Of a stretch of 64,000 bases of DNA, positions 40,630 to 47,963 are shown piece by piece. The notes below the pieces were generated by a model. It was not told the DNA's origin. It searched no databases and saw only the letters and a list, made by a program, of their open reading frames with translations. This DNA comes from Actinacidiphila rubida (GTDB lineage Bacteria; Actinomycetota; Actinomycetes; Streptomycetales; Streptomycetaceae). Location of the stretch: assembly GCF_900110255.1 (NCBI RefSeq), contig NZ_FODD01000036.1, forward strand, positions 25,809-89,808, read 5' to 3'. Each line of letters opens with the position of its first letter. Position 1 is the stretch's first letter. Position numbers and translations under genes: made by a program.

Positions 40630-41370
40630 TCATCGTGCCTCCCTACCGGTGGCGCCGGGCAGCAGCGACTCGGGACCGGGCGGCGGCGGGGTGCTGTCCA
40701 CGACGCGGCCGTCGCGGACGAAGACCACGCGGTCGGCCCAGGAGGCGAGTTGCGCGTCGTGCGTGACGAGCACCGCCGCCGCGCCGGACCGGCAGGCGGA
40801 CCGGATCAGCCGCATCACGCCCTCGCCGCTGTGCGAGTCGAGGGCGCCGGTCGGCTCGTCGGCGAGCAGCAGGCGCCGTTCGCCCACCAGCGCCCGGGCC
40901 AGTGCGATGCGCTGCCGCTGGCCGCCGGAGAGCTCGTCGGGGAACGCGTCGGCGCGGTCCGCGAGGCCCAGGTCCTCCAGGGCCTTGAGGCCCGCGGCCC
41001 GGGCCTGCCGGGTCCGCACGCCGTCCAGCTCCAGCGGCATGGTGATGTTCTCGACCGCCGTGAGCCCGGCCAGCAGGTTGAAGTCCTGGAAGACGTAGCC
41101 GATGTGGCGGCGGCGCAGCCGGGCGCGGTCGTTGCGGCGGAGTCCGGACAGCGGCGTGCCCTCGATGAGCACGTCGCCCGTCGTGGGCTCCTCCAGGCTG
41201 CCCGCGATCGTCAGCAGGGTGGACTTGCCCGAGCCGCTGGGACCCATGACCGCCACCAACTCGCCCGCGGAGACGGTCAGGTCGACGTCGGTGAGCGCGT
41301 GGACCGCGGCCGCGCCCTCGCCGTAGGTCCTGGAGACGCCCCGCAGTTCCAGGGGCGGCACGCCGGTCAC
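40630..41370 (-). CDS. ABC ATPase, MacB/LolD type
   Basis: A 246-residue ATPase with Walker A G-P-S-G-S-G-K-S-T, Q-loop V-F-Q-D-F-N-L-L, signature L-S-G-G-Q-R-Q-R, Walker B L-L-L-A-D-E-P-T-G-A-L-D and H-loop V-T-H-D. It drives the FtsX-type permease encoded next. GTG 41370 overlaps the padR stop (GTGA). Confidence 0.94.
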   Translation of the reverse strand: MTGVPPLELRGVSRTYGEGAAAVHALTDVDLTVSAGELVAVMGPSGSGKSTLLTIAGSLEEPTTGDVLIEGTPLSGLRRNDRARLRRRHIGYVFQDFNLLAGLTAVENITMPLELDGVRTRQARAAGLKALEDLGLADRADAFPDELSGGQRQRIALARALVGERRLLLADEPTGALDSHSGEGVMRLIRSACRSGAAAVLVTHDAQLASWADRVVFVRDGRVVDSTPPPPGPESLLPGATGREAR

Positions 41371-41987
41371 CGCTCCGCCCGCCCGAACGCAGCCGGCGCA
41401 GCCGACCCGGAACGGTCGTCCGGCGATGCGCTGCCGCCGGTCGTGCCGGCCCCGGCGGCCGGGGCGGGCGGCACGTGGTCGCGCAGCCGGGCCTGGGCCA
41501 CGTCCAGCCAGCGCACCAGCGACTCCAGGCGGAACAGCTGGGCGTCCGCCACGAGGAGCAGCGACACGTCGTCCCCGGCGTGCTCCTTGAGACGGGTGTA
41601 CTGCTGCATCTGCATGATCGTGTGACGGCGGTGCGCCTGCAGCAGTTCGGGCACGTCGACCTCCGGCAGCCGCAGCGCGACCAGCACCTTGATCAGCAGT
41701 TCGTCGCGGGGCGGCGCGTCGGTGCCGGGCGGGGTGTGCAGCCATGCGGTGAGTTCGGCACCGCCCGCGGTCGTGATGCGGTAGCGGCGCTGCGGGCCGG
41801 GCTGGGCCGCGTCGCCGGGATCGGACTCGGCGAGGCCGTCGCGCTCCAGGCGCTGCACGGTGGAGTACACCTGGCCGACGTTCAGCGGCCAGACCTCGCC
41901 GGTTCTCGCCTCGAACTCCTGGCGGAGCTGTAGGCCGTACTTCGGGCCCTCGCTCAGCAGGGCCAGCAGGGCGTGGCGCACGCTCAT
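41367..41987 (-). CDS. PadR-family regulator
   Basis: A 206-residue regulator. The winged helix starts R-H-A-L-L-A-L-L-S-E-G-P-K-Y-G-L-Q-L and includes V-Y-S-T-V-Q-R-L-E-R-D-G-L, followed by the helical dimerisation domain (PadR class with long C-terminus). GGGGAGG precedes ATG 41987. It probably represses its own operon through the palindrome ten bases upstream and responds to the compound handled by the ABC system. Confidence 0.95.
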   Translation of the reverse strand: MSVRHALLALLSEGPKYGLQLRQEFEARTGEVWPLNVGQVYSTVQRLERDGLAESDPGDAAQPGPQRRYRITTAGGAELTAWLHTPPGTDAPPRDELLIKVLVALRLPEVDVPELLQAHRRHTIMQMQQYTRLKEHAGDDVSLLLVADAQLFRLESLVRWLDVAQARLRDHVPPAPAAGAGTTGGSASPDDRSGSAAPAAFGRAER

Positions 41988-41996
41988 GGGAACCTC

Positions 41997-42043
41997 CCCG
42001 GTTTATGTATACCGGGTACAATACTCGGTATACATAAACCGGG
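41997..42043. promoter_or_regulatory. PadR operator, perfect 18-base inverted repeat
   Basis: CCCGGTTTATGTATACCG at 41997-42014 and CGGTATACATAAACCGGG at 42026-42043 are exact reverse complements around an 11-base centre that contains TACAAT. Each arm carries ATGTATAC or GTATACAT, containing the ATGT/ACAT words of PadR-family sites. The AT-rich core stands out sharply from the surrounding GC-rich DNA. It lies between the phosphatase stop (42080) and the padR ATG and overlaps the expected padR promoter. Confidence 0.8.
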
Positions 42044-42079
42044 AACCCCTGAACCCGAAACTTCTCCGGGGGAGTTGTG

Positions 42080-43696
42080 TCAGCCGCGGCCGTCGGACCG
42101 CTTGCGGTGCAGCGTGAACTGCTCGAAGACGCTGAGGTCGCCGTCGGGCTTGTTCACGTTGTAGTAGGTGACGTGCATGCGGGTGGTGTCGCCGGGGAAA
42201 CGGCCGGGGTCGACGGTGAACGCCGCGAAGCCGTACGGGTGGTCGAGGTCGCGCACGCCCGTCCACACCGCCTGCTCCTTGACGTAGGTCGAGGTGCGCT
42301 TGCCGTTGGAGCCGGGCGTGGCCGACACCGCCGTGATGACCTTGGCGCTGCCGTCCTTGAAGAACGCCTGGTTGGTCGTGCCCGAGACGCCGCCCCCGCC
42401 GAGCACCATGTGCACCGTGCCGAGGCCGGTGTCGATGTCGTCCGTGCGGGTGGACGCCGGGTTGGGCGTGAGGGTCTCGCTGCCGCTGACCACGCCCCGC
42501 ACGGCCAGGGACCGCTCGTAGTTGTGCTCGTGGCCGCAGACCACCAGGTCCACGCCGTAACGGTCGAACAGCGGGCCGTACTTGGCCCGCAGGCCCAGGT
42601 CGGCGCCGTTGGCGTCGGAGGAGGAGATCATCACCTGGTGCATGGCGACGACCACCCAGTCGACGTCGCGGTCCGCGCGTGCGGCCTTCAGCTCCCGCTC
42701 CAGGAAGGCCAGCTGGCGGCCGCCCGAGTAGCCGCTGATGTAGACGTCGCCGCCGTCCTGCAGGGCGTTGTCGTCGTTCTGCAGCACGATCACGCGCACC
42801 GAGCCGGCGGTGAACGCGTACCACAGGCCCGCGAGTTCGTCGTCCGTCTCGGTCGACGGCAGCGCGAAGTACGTCTGGTAGGCGCCCAGGCCGATCGGGC
42901 CGTTGCCGCTCTCGATCTCGTGGTTGCCGGCGGCCGGCATCCACGGGCGGAAGCGCGCCGAACGGGTGTTGTTGGTGAAGAAGTTGTTCCAGGTCCGCAC
43001 CCGGTCGACGTCCAGGTTGGCGTAGCACAGGTCGCCGTTGAGCAGGTGGAACAGCGGCGCGACCTGCTCGACCCCGGTGACGATGTCCTTGGTGGCCGGG
43101 GTGGAGTTGGCGTCCAGTCCCACCGTGCCGGTGGAGGTCCAGGTCACCTGCGGCGCGGACTGGTCGCCGAAGCTGGTGAACGTCAGCGGCTGCCGGCCGC
43201 GCGGCGCGGTCCTGAAGGTGCCGCTGTCCGGCGTCGCGCCGTCGTGGGCCACCAGGTACAGGTAGTCGGTGCCGGGCGCGAGGCGGTTCAGCGGGGCGTG
43301 GTGCACGTAGACGGTGCGGCCGGACTTGCCGTCCGAGTACGTCCGGGTCTGCGCCTGGGCGGACGAGCCGAGGCCGTGGCCGAGCGTGCCGTACATGACC
43401 CGGGGGCGCTTGACCGGGCCGTCGGTGATCCAGGACACCACCATCTGGGTGGCCGGGTCCTTGCCGAACGTCAGGTGCAGGCCCTGCACCGGAGGCGCGC
43501 CCCCGGTGTCGGGCGAGGGGATGAAGGCGGGCGCGGCGGGGGCCGGCTGCGCGGCGGCGGTGCCGGCCGTCAGCAGCGGCGCGGCGACCGCGCCCACGCC
43601 GGCGGTGCCGAGCAGGCCGACGGCCGTGCGGCGGCTCAGGCCGTCTGCCGTCTGCCGGCTGCCGGACTGCTCAGGGGTGTCCATCTGTGCGACCAT
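42080..43696 (-). CDS. Tat-exported purple acid phosphatase-like metallophosphatase
   Basis: A 538-residue secreted phosphoesterase. The twin-arginine signal is L-S-R-R-T-A-V-G-L-L-G (about residue 20). An N-terminal Fn3-like domain is followed by the metallophosphatase domain with S-F-G-D-Q, L-L-N-G-D-L-C-Y-A, A-A-G-N-H-E, V-V-A-M-H-Q and V-C-G-H-E-H-N-Y-E-R, the full metal-ligand set. AAGGAGC precedes ATG 43696. It is divergent from a phospholipase C; both release phosphate from organic esters outside the cell. Confidence 0.93.
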   Translation of the reverse strand: MVAQMDTPEQSGSRQTADGLSRRTAVGLLGTAGVGAVAAPLLTAGTAAAQPAPAAPAFIPSPDTGGAPPVQGLHLTFGKDPATQMVVSWITDGPVKRPRVMYGTLGHGLGSSAQAQTRTYSDGKSGRTVYVHHAPLNRLAPGTDYLYLVAHDGATPDSGTFRTAPRGRQPLTFTSFGDQSAPQVTWTSTGTVGLDANSTPATKDIVTGVEQVAPLFHLLNGDLCYANLDVDRVRTWNNFFTNNTRSARFRPWMPAAGNHEIESGNGPIGLGAYQTYFALPSTETDDELAGLWYAFTAGSVRVIVLQNDDNALQDGGDVYISGYSGGRQLAFLERELKAARADRDVDWVVVAMHQVMISSSDANGADLGLRAKYGPLFDRYGVDLVVCGHEHNYERSLAVRGVVSGSETLTPNPASTRTDDIDTGLGTVHMVLGGGGVSGTTNQAFFKDGSAKVITAVSATPGSNGKRTSTYVKEQAVWTGVRDLDHPYGFAAFTVDPGRFPGDTTRMHVTYYNVNKPDGDLSVFEQFTLHRKRSDGRG

Positions 43697-44041
43697 CGCT
43701 GCTCCTTGGTGCAAGGGCGGTGCAGGGCGTGAGAACCCGTGAAGACTCCCGCCCGTCGGCGACGCCCAGTTGAACGCCGCCTGACCGTCCGGCATCGGGA
43801 GCCGATGAGTCGGCGTGCGGGCCGCCGCCGTGCCGCGGGGGCACCGGCCGTCAGCGTGCCCCGCACGGACCCTCGACTCCGGTGTCCGTGGCGCCCGTTC
43901 GGCGGACGCGCGGTGCGGGCCGAGGCTGTTCGTGCCGCGTACCGCCGGCGGTCACGCGGCCGACACCGGGCGGTCGCCTGCTGTCGCTGCTGTGGGGACC
44001 ACCGACTCACCGTTCCCACCAAGCGAAGAGGCTGGTCAGAC
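43697..44041. other. divergent promoter region of two secreted phosphoesterases
   Basis: A 345-base gene-free stretch. I looked for PhoP boxes (GTTCACC every 11 bases) and found only loose matches, such as CTTCACGG and TCTCACG on the minus strand near 43735-43750 with a 10-base period. No strong palindrome or paired -35/-10 elements stand out. Confidence 0.4.
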
Positions 44042-46093
44042 ATGTCCGAACTCAACCGGCGGCGATTCCTCCAGATCGCGGGCGCCACCGCGGGCTTCTC
44101 GGCCCTGTCCCAGAGCATCGCCCGCGCCGCCGCCATCCCGGCCAGCCGCCGCACCGGTTCGCTCAAGGACGTCGACCACATCGTGGTCCTGATGCAGGAG
44201 AACCGGTCGTTCGACCACTACTTCGGCTCCCTGCGCGGGGTGCGGGGCTTCGGCGACCCGCGCCCGGTGACGCTGGAGTCGGGCAAGTCCGTGTGGCACC
44301 AGAGCGACGGCACCAAGGACGTGCTGCCCTACCACCCGGACGCCGAGGACCTCGGCATGCAGTTCATCGAGGGCCTCAACCACGACTGGATCGGCGGCCA
44401 CCAGGCCTTCAACGGCGGCAAGTACGACCGCTGGATCCCCGCCAAGGGCACCGGCACGATGGCCCACCTGACGCGCGACGACATCCCGTTCCACTACGCG
44501 CTCGCCGACGCCTTCACCATCTGCGACGCGTACCACTGCTCGTTCATCGGTGCCACCGACCCCAACCGCTACTACATGTGGACCGGGTACACCGGCAACG
44601 ACGGCAAGGGCAAGGGCCCGGTCCTCGGCAACGACGAGGCCGGCTACGCCTGGACGACGTATCCCGAGCGCCTGGAGCAGGCGGGCGTGACCTGGAAGGT
44701 CTACCAGGACATCGGCGACGGCCTGGACGGCCCGCACTCCTGGGGCTGGATCGAGGACGCCTACCGCGGCAACTACGGCGACAACTCGCTGCTGTACTTC
44801 GACAACTACCGCAACGCCAAGCCCGGCGACGCCCTCTACGAGAAGGCCCGCACCGGCACGAACGCCGCGGCCGGCGACGGCTTCTTCGACGAGCTGCGCG
44901 CCGACGTCAAGGCCGGGAAGCTGCCGCAGATCTCCTGGATCGCCGCCCCCGAGGCGTTCTCCGAGCACCCCAACTGGCCCGCGAACTACGGCGCCTGGTA
45001 CGTCTCGCAGGTGCTCGACGCGCTCACCTCGAACCCGGACGTGTGGAGCAGGACCGCGCTGTTCCTGACCTACGACGAGAACGACGGCTACTTCGACCAC
45101 GTCGTGCCGCCGTTCGCGCCCGCCGCCGGCCGCGGGGCCTCGACGGTGAGCACCGACGGCGAGCTGTTCGCCGGCAACTCCACCTACGCCGCCGGCCCCT
45201 ACGGCCTCGGCCAGCGCGTGCCGATGATCGTCGTCTCCCCGTGGAGCACCGGTGGTTTCGTGTGCTCGGAGACCTTCGACCACACCTCGATCCTGCGCTT
45301 CATGGAACGCCGGTTCGGGGTGCGCGAGCCCAACATCTCCGAGTGGCGCCGCGCGGTCTGCGGCGACCTGACCTCCGCCTTCGACTTCGGCCTCCAGCAC
45401 GACAAGCCGGCCCGCCTGCCCGGCACCGACGGCTACCGGCCCACCGACGACAAGCGGCACGACAGCTACGTGCCCGTGCCCCCGGCCCAGCCGGTCCTGC
45501 CCCGGCAGGAGAAGGGCTCCCGGCCCACCCGCCCGCTGCGCTACGCCCCGCTCACCGACGCGGCCGTCAGTGCCACGGCCGGCACCGTCACCCTCACCTT
45601 CGGCGGCGGGGTCGGCGCCGGTGCCGCCTTCCACGTCACCGCGGGCCACCGCACCGACGGCCCCTGGACGTACACCACCGAGGCCGGCAGGAAGATCTCC
45701 GGCAGCTGGGACACCGCGTCGTCCGGCGGCGCCTACGACCTGACCGTGCACGGCCCGAACGGCTTCGTGCGCGCCTTCGCCGGAACCGCCGCCAAGGCGG
45801 GCCCGGAGGTGACCGCCCGCCACGACGGGTCCGGCCGGCTCGAGCTGACCCTGGTCAACGCCGGCCACCAGGACGTGCGGCTGACCGTCCGCAGCGCCTA
45901 CGACGGCCACCAGGAGACGTTCGCGGTCCGCGCCGGGCGGCGCGGCAGCCACACCGTGGATCTCGCGCACAGCGACCGCTGGTACGACCTGACCGTCACC
46001 TCCGACCACGACCCGGCCTTCGCGCGCCGCTTCGCGGGCCACGTGGAGAACGGCCGGCCCGGCGTCAGCGACCCGGCGATCATCACCGGCTGA
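44042..46093 (+). CDS. Tat-exported phospholipase C (phosphocholine-type)
   Basis: A 683-residue secreted enzyme that hydrolyses phospholipid head groups. The Tat signal N-R-R-R-F-L-Q-I-A-G is at residue 5. The catalytic phosphoesterase domain begins H-I-V-V-L-M-Q-E-N-R-S-F-D-H-Y-F-G and contains the H-C-S-F-I-G-A-T-D-P-N-R-Y segment and L-T-Y-D-E-N-D-G-Y-F-D-H-V. Two C-terminal beta domains (about 505-590 and 600-680) are the DUF756 repeats usual for this family. Length is normal. It is divergent from the metallophosphatase, suggesting a shared role in phosphate scavenging. Confidence 0.93.
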   Translation: MSELNRRRFLQIAGATAGFSALSQSIARAAAIPASRRTGSLKDVDHIVVLMQENRSFDHYFGSLRGVRGFGDPRPVTLESGKSVWHQSDGTKDVLPYHPDAEDLGMQFIEGLNHDWIGGHQAFNGGKYDRWIPAKGTGTMAHLTRDDIPFHYALADAFTICDAYHCSFIGATDPNRYYMWTGYTGNDGKGKGPVLGNDEAGYAWTTYPERLEQAGVTWKVYQDIGDGLDGPHSWGWIEDAYRGNYGDNSLLYFDNYRNAKPGDALYEKARTGTNAAAGDGFFDELRADVKAGKLPQISWIAAPEAFSEHPNWPANYGAWYVSQVLDALTSNPDVWSRTALFLTYDENDGYFDHVVPPFAPAAGRGASTVSTDGELFAGNSTYAAGPYGLGQRVPMIVVSPWSTGGFVCSETFDHTSILRFMERRFGVREPNISEWRRAVCGDLTSAFDFGLQHDKPARLPGTDGYRPTDDKRHDSYVPVPPAQPVLPRQEKGSRPTRPLRYAPLTDAAVSATAGTVTLTFGGGVGAGAAFHVTAGHRTDGPWTYTTEAGRKISGSWDTASSGGAYDLTVHGPNGFVRAFAGTAAKAGPEVTARHDGSGRLELTLVNAGHQDVRLTVRSAYDGHQETFAVRAGRRGSHTVDLAHSDRWYDLTVTSDHDPAFARRFAGHVENGRPGVSDPAIITG

Positions 46094-46147
46094 GCACCGC
46101 GGGACGGAAGGCGGCGCGCGGCCGCCGCGGGGTGGGTCCGGAAGGGC

Positions 46148-46972
46148 TCACCGCGCGCGGTCGCGCGCCGTCCTGGCGTAGCGGGCCGGCGGCACGCCGA
46201 GATGGCGGGTGAAGTGGCGGCTCAGGTGCGCCTGGTCGTAGAAGCCGACCGCGGCCGCCACGTCGGCCGGCCGCTCGCCGGCGAGCAGCAGCCGCCGCGC
46301 CTGGTCGATCCGCCGCCCGGTGAGGTAGGTGTGCGGCGGCAGCCCGTAGGCCTGGCTGAACGAGCGGATCAGATGAGTGGGATGGGCGTGCAGCAGGCCG
46401 GTGGCCTCGTCCAGTGTGATGCCGCCGCGCACCCGGGCATCCAGCAGTTCCCGCAAGCGCTCCGCGAGCCGGTCCGACTCGCGTCCGGGCCGCCGCACGC
46501 GGTAGGCGTCCAGGCGCACCAGCAGCCGCTCGCGCACGAACGCCAGCCGTGACTGCGCCTCCAGCACGTCGTCGTCGAACTCCAGCGCGGCGTGCAGCTG
46601 GTGGACCCGTCGGCGCAGCAGCGCGTCGCCCAGCAGGGGTCCGTCGACCGCGGGCCCGGCCAGCCGCTCCGGCAGCACGTCGGTGGTCAGGTACAGCACC
46701 CGCTTGCGGAAGCCTCCCGGGTTGACCGTCCGCCCGTCGTGCGGGACCCCGGGCGGCAGCAGCACCACCCGGCTCGCGTCCGACGTGCCGTGGCGGCGCC
46801 GGTCCAGGGCGAAGTCCACCGCGCCGTCGTCGAGGATCATGAGGTCCCACGTCTCGTGGGTGTGCCGCGGATAGGCGTGGTCGGTGAAGCGGGCGTGCAG
46901 CACCTCGGTGATCCCCGCCACGGCCGGCTGCCAGGCGTGCACCTCGTGGGTCCCGGGACGTGAAGCCTTCAC
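46148..46972 (-). CDS. AraC-family regulator
   Basis: A 274-residue regulator with an N-terminal cupin-like sensor (H-A-Y-P-R-H-T-H-E-T-W and L-L-P-P-G-V-P-H-D) and a C-terminal double helix-turn-helix (I-T-L-D-E-A-T-G-L-L-H-A-H-P-T-H-L-I-R-S-F and P-A-D-V-A-A-A-V-G-F-Y-D-Q-A-H-L-S-R-H-F). I chose GTG 46972: on the minus strand TACATT (46979-46984) is placed like a -10 element, so the transcript would begin at this codon and be leaderless. A TTG five codons upstream is the alternative. It is divergent from a cupin gene. Confidence 0.9.
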   Translation of the reverse strand: MKASRPGTHEVHAWQPAVAGITEVLHARFTDHAYPRHTHETWDLMILDDGAVDFALDRRRHGTSDASRVVLLPPGVPHDGRTVNPGGFRKRVLYLTTDVLPERLAGPAVDGPLLGDALLRRRVHQLHAALEFDDDVLEAQSRLAFVRERLLVRLDAYRVRRPGRESDRLAERLRELLDARVRGGITLDEATGLLHAHPTHLIRSFSQAYGLPPHTYLTGRRIDQARRLLLAGERPADVAAAVGFYDQAHLSRHFTRHLGVPPARYARTARDRAR

Positions 46973-46974
46973 GT
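46958..46974. promoter_or_regulatory. palindrome over the AraC-type start codon
   Basis: ACGTGAAG at 46958-46965 and CTTCACGT at 46967-46974 form a perfect 8-base inverted repeat around one base. It covers the proposed transcription and translation start of the AraC-type gene, so a bound protein would block it. It lies 48 bases upstream of the divergent cupin gene. Confidence 0.45.
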
Positions 46975-47022
46975 CAGGAATGTACAAGACGGGCCCGCGC
47001 GGTCCAGGGCACGATCGGACGC

Positions 47023-47457
47023 ATGACCGACTCCCCGAACGCCGGGCACCCCGCCGCCTCCGCCGGTGCCGTCAGCCTCGCCGCGTGCTTCGCACGGTTC
47101 ACCGACCAGTGGGCGCCGCGCAGGATCGCCCGTCTCAACGACTACGAGGTCAAGGTCGCCAAGCTGCAGGGCGAGTTCGTCTGGCACCGGCACGACGACA
47201 CCGACGAGCTGTTCCTCGTCGTGTCCGGCCGGCTGACGATCCAGTTGCGCGGCGGTGACGTGGAACTGGGCCCGGGCGACCTCTACGTGGTGCCCAAGGG
47301 GGTGGAGCACTGCCCGCGCGCCGAGGAGGAGGCCGCGGTCGTGCTGCTGGAGCCGGCCGGTACCCGGAACACCGGGAACGTCGGCGGCCCGCGCACCAAG
47401 GAACCCGTGGCCTTGGAAGAAGGGGCGGAGGGGGCGGAGGGGCCTGGGCGGGCCTGA
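47023..47457 (+). CDS. cupin-domain protein
   Basis: A 144-residue small beta-barrel protein. The metal-binding motif is F-V-W-H-R-H-D-D-T-D-E-L-F-L-V (His, His, Glu) and the second motif is P-G-D-L-Y-V-V-P-K-G-V-E-H (His), so a metal site is intact. Function is not predictable; many act as mannose-6-phosphate isomerase-like or sensor proteins. The last 20 residues are a Glu/Gly-rich tail. No strong ribosome binding site precedes ATG 47023. It is divergent from the AraC-type gene, which may control it. Confidence 0.85.
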   Translation: MTDSPNAGHPAASAGAVSLAACFARFTDQWAPRRIARLNDYEVKVAKLQGEFVWHRHDDTDELFLVVSGRLTIQLRGGDVELGPGDLYVVPKGVEHCPRAEEEAAVVLLEPAGTRNTGNVGGPRTKEPVALEEGAEGAEGPGRA

Positions 47458-47471
47458 CGGCCCGGGGCGCC

Positions 47472-47888
47472 TCACGGGCCCGGACGCCCGTCCTCGTCGT
47501 AGACCACGCGGGCGGCCTCGACCTCGCCGATGTGCTCCTGCGCCCAGGCCGCCATGGTCGCGAACAACGGCCCCAGGGTGCGGCCGAGTTCGCTGATCTC
47601 GTACTCGACGCGGGGCGGCACCTCCGGGTGATAGGTGCGGATCACCAGGCCGTCGCGCTCGAGTTGGCGCAGGCGCTGGGTGAGCACCTTGGGGGTGATG
47701 CCGCCCAGTCGGCGCTCCAGCTCCACGAACCGCTGCCGGCCGAACTCGTTGAGCGTCCACAGCACCGGAGTGGTCCAGCGGCTGAACGCCACGTCCAGCA
47801 ACGGCGTCACGGTGCACTCCACGGGCACGACCGCCGCCGTGGCCGACCGGCGTGCGGTGGCCGAACTCGCCGTCGTGGTGCTCCCCAT
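47472..47888 (-). CDS. HxlR-family regulator
   Basis: A 138-residue winged-helix regulator. C-T-V-T-P-L-L-D-V-A-F-S-R-W-T-T-P-V-L-W-T-L replaces the usual C-P-V-x-x-x-L-x-x-I-x-G-K-W entry; the recognition region is G-I-T-P-K-V-L-T-Q-R-L-R-Q-L-E-R-D-G-L, and the wing ends V-P-P-R-V-E-Y. The Cys near residue 25 may sense oxidants or electrophiles as in relatives. GGGGAGG precedes ATG 47888. It is divergent from the MFS gene at 47964. Confidence 0.93.
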   Translation of the reverse strand: MGSTTTASSATARRSATAAVVPVECTVTPLLDVAFSRWTTPVLWTLNEFGRQRFVELERRLGGITPKVLTQRLRQLERDGLVIRTYHPEVPPRVEYEISELGRTLGPLFATMAAWAQEHIGEVEAARVVYDEDGRPGP

Positions 47889-47925
47889 GACCGCCTCCCC
47901 TACCTTCCGGTGCGTCACTATCTTC

Positions 47926-47935
47926 TAGGTACCTA
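47926..47935. promoter_or_regulatory. short palindrome in the HxlR/MFS divergent promoter
   Basis: TAGGTACCTA is a perfect 10-base palindrome inside an unusually AT-rich run (47918-47942) between the divergent HxlR and MFS genes, only 76 bases apart. HxlR-type regulators usually control the divergent neighbour, so this is the likely operator. Confidence 0.5.
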
Positions 47936-47963
47936 CTATATCCAGGCCGTTAGCGTCGGCGGC

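Noticed and set aside
43697..44041. PhoP box for the phosphoesterase pair
   Set aside because: Candidate repeats have periods of 8-10 bases and several mismatches to GTTCACC, too weak to annotate.
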